Source of the DNA: PALSA-607 sp036509315
GTDB taxonomy: Bacteria > Actinomycetota > Actinomycetes > Acidothermales > Acidothermaceae
Length of the DNA: 64,000 nt
Assembly (NCBI GenBank): GCA_036509315.1
Contig: DATCFU010000034.1
Location: forward strand, 14,006 to 78,005
Direction: 5' to 3'
Shown here piece after piece: positions 23,232 to 32,081 of this stretch (its first letter is position 1; each line of letters opens with the position of its first letter). The translations under genes were made by a program, and so were the position numbers. The notes beneath the pieces were generated by a model, which was given only the letters and a program-made list of their open reading frames with translations, had not been told where the DNA came from and searched no databases.

Positions 23232-25895
23232 TCAGGACCCCAAGCCAACGTAGGTGTCTTCCGTGTAGTCCTCGTAGGGCGAAACGTCCGCAGCGCCCGC
23301 AGCCGCTACCGCGTCGAAAAAGCGTGGATCGGTCGCCGTGATGGCCTGCTCCATATCGAGGAGTTCGGTCACCAAGTCCTGGACGACGACAACCCCCGAC
23401 ACACCGAACGCCTCAACATCTCCGCGAGACGCGGGAGCCTCGGTTGCAATGTCGACGACAGCGTCGACAACCAGACCCACACTGCGCCGACCTTGGGTGT
23501 AGACGATGACCTTCAGCTGCGAGCCGGTATCGGCCACCGCCTGCTCGCCCAGCATCGTCGCGAGGCGGCCGAGCGGAAGTAACTGGCCGCGGTACTGCAC
23601 GACCTCGCGCTGACCGACATGCTCGACGCGATCCAGCGAAATCTCTTCGAGCCGGGTCACCATCGAGAGCGGGACGCCGAGTCGGCGATCGCCGACCGCG
23701 ACGACGAGCAATGGTTCGGGACCCTCAATGACAGGTGCGTCCATCAGCTGCCGCTCGCGTTCCATGGCCGAGTCGCTTTCGCGCACAACATGCGCTCGAC
23801 GTGCCAATGCGCGGACGTCGAGGATGAGCGCGACCCGCCCGTCGCCAAGGATCGTGGCGCCGGCGTAAGTACCGATGCCCTTGAGCTGCCGTGACAACGG
23901 CTTGACGACGATTTCTTCGGTGTTCAGGACGCGGTCGACAACAAGACCGAACCGACGCCCGTCGGCCTGCAGCACCAAGATGTAGACAGACTCGTCGACG
24001 TGCGGCGCATCTGTTAGATCGAGAACGTGATCGAGCCATACGAGAGGGATCAGGGTGCCGCGCAAACGGAAGACCGGGGTGCCTGACAAGTACTCGACAC
24101 CCGCTCTGGCTTGCTCGCCTTCGAGACACAACAGCTCGTCGAGACTGACCTGCGGAACCGCGTAGCGCTCACCGGCGCACTCGACGGTCAGCGCCGGAAT
24201 GATCGCCAAGGTCAACGGAATCTTGATCTTTAGGGTGGTGCCGAGGCCTGGCTCGCTCGAGATATCGACGGTGCCGCCGATCTTCTCGACATTGGTACGG
24301 ACGACATCCATGCCGACCCCGCGACCAGACATGTTGGTGACCTTGGTTGCGGTGGAGAAACCCGGTACGAAAATGAGATTGATGATCTCGCGCGGCGGCA
24401 TCGCGCGCAGCTGCTCAACTGTTGCAAGCCCGCGCTCGATCGCCTTGGTCGCGATCTGCGCGGGATCGATGCCCGCGCCGTCGTCGCTGATTTCGATATT
24501 GACCTGGCCGCCCTCATGAAAAGCGCGCATCGTCAACGTGCCCTCGGCCGGCTTGCCCGCGGCGACTCTGAGCGCGGGAGATTCGATCCCGTGGTCGATC
24601 GCATTGCGGACGACGTGTGTGAGCGGGTCCTTGATGGCCTCGAGGATCGTCTTGTCGAGCTCGGTGTCGCGGCCCTCGAGAACGAGCCGGACCTCGCGGC
24701 GGCATGCGACGGACACGTCGCGCACGAGGCGCGGAAGCTTGTTCCAGACGGTGTCGATCGGCTGCATCCGGGTCTTCATGACCCCGGCCTGGAGCTCGCT
24801 GACCAAGAGGTTCAAACGCTGCGACGATCGCTGCATGCCGGTATCAGCGCGAGCAGCCGCGGTCGCAACGATCTGATTGCGGGTGAGAACCAGTTCGCCG
24901 ACGAGGCGCATCAGGGTGTCGAGCAAGTTCACGTCGACGCGCAGCGTCGAGTCGCTGACCGACCCGCCTACGCGGGCGTCCGACTGCGCGGCAGCCTGCA
25001 GCGCAAGAGCTTCGCGCACTTGGTCGGGCGTCGCCTGTCCGTGGTCAACAAGGATCTCGCCGAGTGGGCGCTCGTCACCAAGCTGCTGTTCGAGCATGGC
25101 GACCGCAACGTCTTCGGGGTTGATATCGGCCTGTTGCTGAAGCAGTTCGCCGAGCAGCGGGACGTTCGCCGGTGGGATCGCGGCTGCAGCGGGCGCCACA
25201 GTGCTCGCCTTGCGCGCGGCGCGCGCCGCTTTGATGTCGTGCCTGGCAACTTGTCCGGCCGCCTTTTCGGTGGCCTCGTTTGCTCCATCGGCGGCGAGCT
25301 GGGCGGGCTGGCGATCCGTTGAGCGACGGCGCGGCCGGGCGGATGATTTCGCCGGACCCGCGGCGGCAGCAGCCTCAGGACTCGGTGCACGCGTACTCGA
25401 AGCCGGCGTACTTGATGCGGTGGCGTCGGACCGCGCCTTGGTCGATCGGCTGCGCGTCGCAGTGCTCGCGCCCTTCGCGGCTGCCGAGCCGGCCAACTCT
25501 GTCTCCGGCGCCGAGGTCTGCAAGGCGGTGAGCCGCGCTACCAGGGCGGTGTAGTCACGGTCGTTTTCAACGCCGGTCGTCTCGATCGAGGCCAGGATGC
25601 TGCGGACCGCGTCGACGAGTTCGAGCAGGCCAGTCGTGCGCTCCTGGGTGAGTCGAAGGCCGCCGTCGCGCAGGCGCGCGAGCAGGCCTTCGCCCGCGTG
25701 CGTCAAGACCTCGAGCTTGCCGAATGCGAGAAAGCCGCTGGTGCCTTTGATCGTGTGGATCGTGCGGAAGATGCTCTGGAGCAGCGGGTGGGCATCAGGT
25801 TCCTGCTCGAGCGCAACAAGGTCACGGTCGAGCTGGTCGAGGTTCTCGTAGCTCTCCACGAGGAACTCGCGCACGATCTCGTCGAACTCGTCCAT
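23232..25895 (-). CDS. cheA: Chemotaxis histidine kinase CheA with MshEN-like linker insert and two CheW-like domains
   Basis: An 887-residue kinase. Domain order: P1 Hpt (His47 in FRTIHTIKGTSG); Ala/Ser/Lys-rich linker (130-240); a segment at 245-300 with two units of the form LGE(L/I)L...AL.(E/L)Q resembling MshEN domains of pilus ATPases; P3 dimerisation (LMRLVGELVLTRN); P4 kinase with N-box HVVRNAIDHGIE, DDGAGID and GRGVGMDVVRTNV; P5 CheW-like domain (ECAGERYAVPQVSLDELL); then a second CheW-like domain (about 710-850) and an acidic tail. There is no separate P2 CheY-binding domain that I can see. ATG 25895 has GGAGGAG upstream. First gene of the leftward chemotaxis operon; cheW follows after one base. 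Confidence 0.96.
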   Translation of the reverse strand: MDEFDEIVREFLVESYENLDQLDRDLVALEQEPDAHPLLQSIFRTIHTIKGTSGFLAFGKLEVLTHAGEGLLARLRDGGLRLTQERTTGLLELVDAVRSILASIETTGVENDRDYTALVARLTALQTSAPETELAGSAAAKGASTATRSRSTKARSDATASSTPASSTRAPSPEAAAAAGPAKSSARPRRRSTDRQPAQLAADGANEATEKAAGQVARHDIKAARAARKASTVAPAAAAIPPANVPLLGELLQQQADINPEDVAVAMLEQQLGDERPLGEILVDHGQATPDQVREALALQAAAQSDARVGGSVSDSTLRVDVNLLDTLMRLVGELVLTRNQIVATAAARADTGMQRSSQRLNLLVSELQAGVMKTRMQPIDTVWNKLPRLVRDVSVACRREVRLVLEGRDTELDKTILEAIKDPLTHVVRNAIDHGIESPALRVAAGKPAEGTLTMRAFHEGGQVNIEISDDGAGIDPAQIATKAIERGLATVEQLRAMPPREIINLIFVPGFSTATKVTNMSGRGVGMDVVRTNVEKIGGTVDISSEPGLGTTLKIKIPLTLAIIPALTVECAGERYAVPQVSLDELLCLEGEQARAGVEYLSGTPVFRLRGTLIPLVWLDHVLDLTDAPHVDESVYILVLQADGRRFGLVVDRVLNTEEIVVKPLSRQLKGIGTYAGATILGDGRVALILDVRALARRAHVVRESDSAMERERQLMDAPVIEGPEPLLVVAVGDRRLGVPLSMVTRLEEISLDRVEHVGQREVVQYRGQLLPLGRLATMLGEQAVADTGSQLKVIVYTQGRRSVGLVVDAVVDIATEAPASRGDVEAFGVSGVVVVQDLVTELLDMEQAITATDPRFFDAVAAAGAADVSPYEDYTEDTYVGLGS

Positions 25896-25994
25896 CCAAC
25901 GCTCCTCCGGTCGCCGAGGTGTCGCGTGCCCGCGACGGCCCGCGGGCACGACGATCAGTGCATCGGCGCTTCTGCGGAACAACTGAGCCTCAAA

Positions 25995-26966
25995 TCACGA
26001 CTGAGCTCGGTCAGGTGGCCCCGACGGGCCGGGCTGAGCGGCGTCCGTCTCACTGCCCTTGTCTTCTCCGAGCCCCGCCCACGGCACCTGGGCAGGAGCC
26101 GCTGCGGCACCCTCAGGGCAATGCGCCCGCATGTCGCACCAGCCGCATTGCGAACCGGGCCGCGGCGCAAACATGTCGGCAATCCCAACCGGCGTAGGCG
26201 TGCCAGCGGGGGAGTCGACGATTTGTGCCTTGAAGGCGGCCGTGGCGGCTTGCGCCTCGTCGGCGATCTGCTCCGCCCGCCGCACCTGGCGTTGCAGCGA
26301 CTCGTCGGTGTGCTCGTACCGGTGGACTTCGCCCGTGGGCAGGTGATGCAACTCGACTCGAACGCAACGCCGACGTAGCGTCGCCGCGGCCGCAACCGCG
26401 TAGAGGGCAAGCGCCATCGAGCCGCGGGTGTCGTCAACCGTCAGCGGCCGCCGGCCGGTCTTGTAGTCGACGACGACCAGCTCGCCATCGCGGTCATCGA
26501 GCCGGTCGACGCGACCGGAGAGCGCCAGCCGGTTGGTGCGCGCGGCGATCGTGCGCTCGACGCCAAGCGGCTCGCGGTCGGGATCGAGGCCTGCGACGTA
26601 GCGCTGCACGAGTGCGCGACCGCGGGCAAGCCAGGCGCTGGAATGGGCGGGATCGCGAAACCCCTCGGCCGACCAGCAGGCAGCCAGCAACTCCCCTGCC
26701 GAATCGATGGTGCGCTGCGCTCGCGACAGCCGCCACCACCCGGCCAACGCGTTGTGGATCCCCGCACCGAAGCTGTTATGCGCCCAGGGCGGCCCGGCCG
26801 GCGGGCGCGGGCGATCGAGGTAGGTCAGCCGGTAGCGGCGGGGGCAGTCGACCCATGACGTCAGCCGGGAGGGCGTGCAAGCGAAGAGTTGTCGCGGCAT
26901 ACCGGCCAGCCCGAGCTGCTCGGGCGGACGAACTGGCACGACCGGTTGCGCACTCATGCCTGTCAT
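25995..26966 (-). CDS. RecB-family PD-(D/E)XK nuclease with probable Fe-S cluster
   Basis: A 323-residue nuclease of the RecB/Cas4-like group (Rv2119 type in mycobacteria). An N-terminal Cys (C41 in SWVDCPRRYRLTYLDRP) and a C-terminal CGWCDMRAHC cluster could hold a 4Fe-4S centre as in AddB/Cas4; the nuclease motif is GRVDRLDD followed by LVVVDYKTG. It is probably a DNA end-processing exonuclease. It lies 99 bases upstream of cheA in the same direction, and is divergent from the receptor gene; a link to chemotaxis is not suggested by any family knowledge and is probably accidental. Confidence 0.88.
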   Translation of the reverse strand: MTGMSAQPVVPVRPPEQLGLAGMPRQLFACTPSRLTSWVDCPRRYRLTYLDRPRPPAGPPWAHNSFGAGIHNALAGWWRLSRAQRTIDSAGELLAACWSAEGFRDPAHSSAWLARGRALVQRYVAGLDPDREPLGVERTIAARTNRLALSGRVDRLDDRDGELVVVDYKTGRRPLTVDDTRGSMALALYAVAAAATLRRRCVRVELHHLPTGEVHRYEHTDESLQRQVRRAEQIADEAQAATAAFKAQIVDSPAGTPTPVGIADMFAPRPGSQCGWCDMRAHCPEGAAAAPAQVPWAGLGEDKGSETDAAQPGPSGPPDRAQS

Positions 26967-27137
26967 GGTCCCCGGCAGGGACGACAGAACTGGGATGCCT
27001 CGCGGGGACGCCAGGTCCGTCGTTCATCTCAGCAGCGCGCAGATCGTCGTTTCAGCACTCACCTTCGGCCTGCCTCGTGCCGAAGGACCACGAAGGCGCT
27101 CCGACCTGACGGATGCGCGGGTGACCTGGAGGCACTG

Positions 27138-28322
27138 ATGAAGCTCGTGCACAAGGCCGCTGCGACCGCGGTGGGGGGCTTCGTCACAGTCAGTGCCGTC
27201 AGTCTTATTGCGTTGTCGAAGGCGAACGACGCACTGCACCACATGCGAGCCGGCGACGTCACCGCAGGCGCGGTCAATGCGGCGCGAGTCGACATGATCG
27301 CCGCCACTATCTGCCTGCTCGTCGGAATGCTACTCATACTGATTGCTCTCGGGCTGTGGCTGCGCCACGACGTCCTGCGCCCGCTTGAGGTGTTGCGGGG
27401 CGGGATGGCCGACATCGCGGACGGCGACGGCGACCTCACCCGCCGGCTCGCCTTCCATCGTGACGACGAGATCGGCAACCTCGCGGGCGAGTTCGATCGC
27501 TTTGTCACCGGCATGCAGTCACTCGTCGGCAAGGTCGCGGGTACCGCCGCTGGTCTAGCAACGTCTGCCGCGAGCCTGTCTGCAGCGTCTGAGCAAATCG
27601 CATCGTCCGCGCATGATGCGACCCGTCGTGCCGAAAGCGCCTCGAGCGCCGCCGAGCAGGTCAGCAGCAATGTGGCCAGCGTGGCCGGCGCTGCCGAGGA
27701 AATGGGATCGTCAATCCGCGAGATTGCGCACAACGCACACCGCGCGGCAGGTGTCGCCATCGACGCAGTGACGATGGCCGACACGACCAATGCCGCAATA
27801 TCCAGGCTCGGCGAGTCGTCGCTCGACATCGGCAGCGTGGTCAAGCTCATCACCGAGATCGCCCAGCAAACGAACCTGCTGGCGCTGAACGCCACGATCG
27901 AAGCGGCGCGGGCCGGCGAAGCCGGCAAGGGCTTCGCCGTTGTCGCCGATGAGGTCAAGGACCTCGCTCAGGAGACCGCCAGGGCTACCGACGACATCTC
28001 TCGCCGCATCGAGTCGGTGCGAAACGATTCGCGGGACGCGATCGCGGCCATTGAGGCGATCCGGGTCGTCATCAGCCAGATCAGCGACTACCAGGTGACG
28101 ATCGCCTCGGCTGTCGAAGAGCAGTCGGCGACCACGAGTGAGATGGGTCGCGGATTTTCCGAGGTGGCCACCGGAAGTGCGGAGATCGCCAGGTCCATTG
28201 CTGGCGTGGCGAGCGCATCATCGACGACGTTGACGAGTGTGGCCTCCGCACGGGTCACGACCGACGAACTGGGCAAGGTTGCTGACGAGCTCAAGACGCT
28301 GGTCTCGCGCTTCACTTACTGA
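27138..28322 (+). CDS. Methyl-accepting chemotaxis protein with almost no extracellular domain
   Basis: A 394-residue receptor. Helix 1 (about 8-26), a loop of only some 25 residues (SKANDALHHMRAGDV...), helix 2 (about 53-74, MIAATICLLVGMLLILIALG), a HAMP domain (75-128) and the cytoplasmic coiled-coil with the hairpin tip EIAQQTNLLALNATIEAARA and GKGFAVVADEVKDLA. The missing sensor domain means it cannot bind a periplasmic ligand in the usual way; it may sense membrane state, energy or an inner signal. No C-terminal CheR/CheB tether is seen. ATG 27138 has TGGAGG upstream; a longer in-frame start lies in the divergent promoter region and is not used. Most likely partner of the neighbouring cheA/cheW. 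Confidence 0.93.
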   Translation: MKLVHKAAATAVGGFVTVSAVSLIALSKANDALHHMRAGDVTAGAVNAARVDMIAATICLLVGMLLILIALGLWLRHDVLRPLEVLRGGMADIADGDGDLTRRLAFHRDDEIGNLAGEFDRFVTGMQSLVGKVAGTAAGLATSAASLSAASEQIASSAHDATRRAESASSAAEQVSSNVASVAGAAEEMGSSIREIAHNAHRAAGVAIDAVTMADTTNAAISRLGESSLDIGSVVKLITEIAQQTNLLALNATIEAARAGEAGKGFAVVADEVKDLAQETARATDDISRRIESVRNDSRDAIAAIEAIRVVISQISDYQVTIASAVEEQSATTSEMGRGFSEVATGSAEIARSIAGVASASSTTLTSVASARVTTDELGKVADELKTLVSRFTY

Positions 28323-28359
28323 CCCTTAGCTACTCAAAACGTCCTGATCCTTAGCTACT
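28320..28359. repeat. Direct repeat of 15 bases (two copies, 25-bp step)
   Basis: TGACCCTTAGCTACT at 28320-28334 and TGATCCTTAGCTACT at 28345-28359 differ by one base. The first copy contains the receptor stop codon, the second the stop of the convergent methyltransferase-like gene (TAG on the minus strand at 28355-28357). Confidence 0.6.
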
Positions 28360-29230
28360 GAAGCCGAGCACTCCCGATGTCGGCGTCACGAAGTGCACGG
28401 TGGCCACGAGCAATCTCCATCGACTGACGGTGATCTCGCACCCTGCCTTGCACGCCGCCGTCGGCTACCCGACGTGCGATGGCGCTAACGGGCAGTGGCT
28501 CGTTCGCCCCGACGATGATGAGGTTGCCGTGCCGCCGGCCCCGAAGGACGCCTGGCTCTGAGATCACCGCGACGTCACTGAATGCCTCCGACACCGTTGC
28601 TAACTCGACGCCGGTCGTTGCAAACGGTGCGCGATCTGCAACGTTCATCACGTAGACGCCACCGGGACGAAGGCACTCCTTCACACGTACCGCGCATTCG
28701 ACGGTGCGCAGATTCGCCGGCACCACGGCGTCGCGAAATGCATCGCGGACGACGAGATCGCACGACGCGTCGGCGAGCGCGGCGAGCCCGGCGCGCGCAT
28801 CGCCAATCCTGATGCGCAGCCTTCGGCTTCGATGCCACGGCAGCCGGGACCGAACGAGATCGACAAGCGCGCCGTCGATCTCAAACACGATTTGTGTCGA
28901 CTGCGGCCGGGTCGCCATGACGTATCGGGCGAGCGTGAGTGCGCCACCGCCGAGATGCACCGTGTCGATGCGAGCGCCCGTGGGCGCCACGCACTCAATC
29001 ACGTCACCGAGCCATCGCACGTACTCGAACTCCAGTGCCGTCGGATCGTCGAGATCGACGTGTGAGGTCTCTACGCCGTCCAGCAACAACGTCCAGGCAT
29101 TGCGTCGCGAACCATCGCGAACCAATGTCGCGATCGCCGTGTCGACGGGGAAGGTTTCATCGGCCGCACGACGTCCGCCAATCGGTAACTTGCTGCTTAG
29201 TGGCTTAGTTCGCGGCAACGAACTTCGCAA
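28355..29230 (-). CDS. Spermidine-synthase-like SAM-binding protein
   Basis: About 291 residues with the polyamine-synthase/methyltransferase fold: motif I VHLGGGALTLARYV (about 94-107), an acidic residue after strand 2 (IVFEIDGALVDLVR), RIRIGDARAGLAALAD, and LVVRDAFRDAVVP. The aminopropyl-transfer signature (Y-x-G-C/T...DDG) is not complete, so it may be a methyltransferase or a non-catalytic relative; actinobacteria have several such 'fused MFS/spermidine synthase'-like proteins. The frame opens with TTG at 29230, overlapping marC by 26 bases; TTG 29218 is an alternative. Neither is well supported. Confidence 0.75.
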   Translation of the reverse strand: MRSSLPRTKPLSSKLPIGGRRAADETFPVDTAIATLVRDGSRRNAWTLLLDGVETSHVDLDDPTALEFEYVRWLGDVIECVAPTGARIDTVHLGGGALTLARYVMATRPQSTQIVFEIDGALVDLVRSRLPWHRSRRLRIRIGDARAGLAALADASCDLVVRDAFRDAVVPANLRTVECAVRVKECLRPGGVYVMNVADRAPFATTGVELATVSEAFSDVAVISEPGVLRGRRHGNLIIVGANEPLPVSAIARRVADGGVQGRVRDHRQSMEIARGHRALRDADIGSARLQ

Positions 29231-29819
29231 TGCCGTCGGCGGCGAGCTGCACCGCGATAGCGGAAAGCAACAAACCGGCGATCCGCGTCAGCAAAGTCAC
29301 ACCGCTGCGACGGAGTACTCGCAAGATGACTGTCGAGAACCGCAACGTCAACCACAGCACAATGTGGACAGCAACGATGCCAGCTGCCAGTGCCAGCCCT
29401 TGTTGCTCGTGGTGCACCGACTTGGCGAACACGATTGTCGCCGCGATCGCACCCGGCCCCGCCAACAGCGGCGTGCCAAGCGGCACCATCGACACGTTCA
29501 CATCGTCCTTGGGGGAGCGCTCATTCCCCCAACCCATCAAAAGCTCAAGGGCGACGAGCAGGAGTAGTAGTCCGCCGGAGACCTGCAGCGCGGCGAGCGT
29601 CACGTGCAGGTATTGCAGCACCTGCTGACCGAACAACGCGAAGACCACGATGACGGTGAACGCCGTGAGCACCGCCAGGTCAGCACTGCGGTTGCGCGCC
29701 TTGCGGGGATAGGAGCCAGTTAGCGACAAGAACACGGGCACCGAACCGGGTGGGTCCATGATGACGAGCAGCGTGACGAACACCTCGCCGAAGAAGCGCG
29801 CGTCGAACCACCCGCTCAT
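29205..29819 (-). CDS. MarC-family integral membrane protein
   Basis: A 204-residue, six-helix membrane protein of the MarC/UPF0056 family. Characteristic parts are VTLLVIMDPPGSVPVFLSLT near the N-terminus and MVPLGTPLLAGPGAIAATIV in the middle. Function is not known for the family. Its ATG overlaps the stop of the upstream PHP gene by 4 bases (29816-29819). Confidence 0.93.
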   Translation of the reverse strand: MSGWFDARFFGEVFVTLLVIMDPPGSVPVFLSLTGSYPRKARNRSADLAVLTAFTVIVVFALFGQQVLQYLHVTLAALQVSGGLLLLLVALELLMGWGNERSPKDDVNVSMVPLGTPLLAGPGAIAATIVFAKSVHHEQQGLALAAGIVAVHIVLWLTLRFSTVILRVLRRSGVTLLTRIAGLLLSAIAVQLAADGIAKFVAAN

Positions 29820-30694
29820 CGGCTGAACACCTTGCCCTGGGCACGTTGAAGCAGTGCGTCGAAGACGTCCGGGTCGGTGGTGTTCGCGCCGATCTGGACC
29901 GCTTTCACTGACCCGTGATAGTCACTGCTTCCGGTGACAAGCAAGCCGAGGTCGCGCGCGATCGTTCGCAACCGCGCACGGGTCGGTTCGTCGTGATCGG
30001 GGTGATCGACCTCCAACCCGTCAAGCCCAGCTGCCGCGAACGAAGCGATCGCGGCCTCATCTACGACATCGCCCCGCGACGACGCCGCAGGGTGCGCGAA
30101 TACCGTCACTCCCCCGGCGTCGCGCACCAAGGCGATCGCTCGGGCGGGCGTCAGCGAGTACTTCTCTACGTAGGCTCGCCCGTCATTGGCGATCCAGTCG
30201 GGCACGAACGCCGCAGGAATGTCGGCAACAACGCCTGCATCGACGAGCGCCTGTGCGATGTGCGGGCGCCCGACGGCGCCGTCGCGTGCAATAGCACTGA
30301 CTTGCTGCCAAGTGACAGGAGCGCCTAGCTCCACCAGCTTGTCGACGATGGCCTTTGCGCGCCGAATACGATCCGTGCGCAGCAGCTCCAACTCCGCGGT
30401 AAGTGCTGGATGGGCGGGGTCGAACAAGTACCCGAGCAGGTGCAGGCTGACGTCACCGAGGATGCACGAGATTTCAGCCCCAGGAACGACAACGAACGGA
30501 CATTCTGGGCGCCCGGCGAGCGCTTCCAATTCGGCCGCCGCATCGTGGTATCCGGCGATCGTGTCGTGGTCGGTCAGCGCGATGCCCTCAAGAGGGGCAC
30601 CTTCGAGGACGAGTGCCCACGCCCTGCGAACGAGATCCCCTGGGGGATCGGTGCCGTCGGAGGCGTTGCTGTGCACGTGGAGGTCGATCCGCAT
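29816..30694 (-). CDS. PHP-domain phosphoesterase (nucleoside-bisphosphate phosphatase-like)
   Basis: A 292-residue PHP protein. Metal ligands are seen in DLHVHSNASDG, ALTDHDTI, PGAEIS, FAHPAASS, and SSDYHG near the end. The length and layout match RNase AM/YciV-type enzymes that remove phosphates or 5' nucleotides from pAp and RNA ends. ATG 30694 gives the standard MRIDLHVHS start; an ATG seven codons upstream is possible. marC overlaps at its 3' end. Trimetal cofactor and cytoplasmic location are family knowledge. Confidence 0.9.
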   Translation of the reverse strand: MRIDLHVHSNASDGTDPPGDLVRRAWALVLEGAPLEGIALTDHDTIAGYHDAAAELEALAGRPECPFVVVPGAEISCILGDVSLHLLGYLFDPAHPALTAELELLRTDRIRRAKAIVDKLVELGAPVTWQQVSAIARDGAVGRPHIAQALVDAGVVADIPAAFVPDWIANDGRAYVEKYSLTPARAIALVRDAGGVTVFAHPAASSRGDVVDEAAIASFAAAGLDGLEVDHPDHDEPTRARLRTIARDLGLLVTGSSDYHGSVKAVQIGANTTDPDVFDALLQRAQGKVFSR

Positions 30695-30754
30695 GCGGGC
30701 TCGCGCCGTCCTCATCGTCGACGTCGGATGGCCGGCCGACCAGCCGGCCTCAGG

Positions 30755-31435
30755 CTATCGGCGCAGCCCGCCCGCAGCGGCTGTTAGCCCGGCGAGCCTG
30801 GGCATCAGCGCGCCGTGTGGGAGGTCGAGTCCGAGGTGCCCGGGGGTGACCTCGGTGCGCTCGACCAGGTCTTCAAGACCCAGGTTTTCCAGGAGCAGGA
30901 CGCCGGCCGCCGACGGCCAGAGGATGGCCCAAATCCACGCCCCCTTGGCTTCGCCGACGTAGACAGCGTTGTCGGGACCCACGTCGATGTTCCACATCGC
31001 CGTCGGGTGGCCAGCGGCGTCGAGCTTGGCGTGTGCCGGACCATCGTCGAAACCGTCGCCCGGATCGGGACCGGGTAGGCCAGCCAACCTGGCGCCGAGT
31101 CCGACGCCCGGCGACTCCGCGATGAGCACGAGATCGGCCGCGCCACCAAGCGGTGCCGGGCCAGAACAGCCGACCAGGGTGGCAACCGCGCCGGTGCGCT
31201 CATCTCCGGCGTGGGTGTATCCCGTGACGACCCACCCGGTAGGCAATGGAGATGGCATCCACAGCGGGACCTTCGCATGCGCCCGCACATGCTCAAGACA
31301 CTCCGGCCCTGGTTGCCTCGCGGCCGGCTGCAACGGGTGCACTGGGCCGTGCTCGACGCAATTCCAGTCGCTCGTCCAGATACCAGGTGGATGGACAGCG
31401 CCGCCGCACCGAGGGCAAGTTGGCTCGTCCTTCAT
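30755..31435 (-). CDS. DUF6758 family protein with N-terminal zinc pair
   Basis: A 226-residue protein typical of Actinobacteria: KDEPTCPRCGGAVHPPGIW then WNCVEHGPVHPLQP forms a treble-clef-like zinc site, followed by VPLWMPSPLPTGWVVTG and CSGPAPLGGAADLVLIAE, all hallmarks of the DUF6758 family. Function is unknown. ATG 31435 has GAAGGG nine bases upstream and gives the family N-terminus; an in-frame ATG at 31540 lacks a ribosome site. About 60 bases before the PHP gene, same direction. Confidence 0.88.
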   Translation of the reverse strand: MKDEPTCPRCGGAVHPPGIWTSDWNCVEHGPVHPLQPAARQPGPECLEHVRAHAKVPLWMPSPLPTGWVVTGYTHAGDERTGAVATLVGCSGPAPLGGAADLVLIAESPGVGLGARLAGLPGPDPGDGFDDGPAHAKLDAAGHPTAMWNIDVGPDNAVYVGEAKGAWIWAILWPSAAGVLLLENLGLEDLVERTEVTPGHLGLDLPHGALMPRLAGLTAAAGGLRR

Positions 31436-31578
31436 CCAATCGAGCCCTTCACTTGAGTCGACTCCTCCGTACGTCGACCGTGGCCCGAAGAGGCGTGCGT
31501 CGTCAAGGGATCCCTGCATATCAAGGACAAATTGGTCCATATGCACTAACGAATCGGGGCCGTCGTTAAGCTTCGGCG

Positions 31579-31983
31579 ATGCCCGAGATCGCTGCTGTCG
31601 GCGCGATTGCCGTGCGCAACGGCGCCCTGCTCCTCGTCCGGCGTGGTCACGCGCCGTCGCGCGGCCGCTGGTCGTTGCCAGGCGGCCGAGTCGAACCGGG
31701 TGAAACTGCGCGCGAGGCACTCGTGCGTGAGATGGCGGAGGAAACCGGGCTCGCCGTTGAGGTCGGCGAGTTGGTAGGCGAGGTGCTGCGGCCGGGCCCG
31801 AATGGAGTCACTTACCGGATCCAGGATTTTCGGGTCACTCTCGTTGGCGACCACGCAGTCGCGGGTAGTGCGGTCGCAGGTGATGACGCCGCTGACGTCG
31901 AGTGGGTACCGCTCGCGGACGTCGCGAAACGTCAGTTGAGCGCGGGCCTGAGGGGAGCACTCAGGCAGTGGGCGGTCATCTAA
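31579..31983 (+). CDS. Nudix hydrolase (MutT-like)
   Basis: A 134-residue hydrolase of nucleoside diphosphate derivatives. The Nudix box GGRVEPGETAREALVREM continued by AEETGL is complete (GX5EX7REVXEEXGU type). Preceding RGRWSLPGG is also typical. Substrate not predictable. It points away from the DUF6758 gene and lies 98 bases upstream of the LuxR-type regulator in the same direction. Confidence 0.93.
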   Translation: MPEIAAVGAIAVRNGALLLVRRGHAPSRGRWSLPGGRVEPGETAREALVREMAEETGLAVEVGELVGEVLRPGPNGVTYRIQDFRVTLVGDHAVAGSAVAGDDAADVEWVPLADVAKRQLSAGLRGALRQWAVI

Positions 31984-32081
31984 CACCAGAGGCAATTTGC
32001 CCATCAGACCTCGCAAAGCACCCAAACCTCGTAGGGTGTTCTATTAGTGGCGCAAGCGGGGCGCCGGACTTGGGGAAGTCG

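Noticed and set aside
31984..32081. DosR-type binding box before the LuxR-type regulator
   Set aside because: No sequence close to the TTSGGGACTWWAGTCCCSAA consensus is present in this gap.
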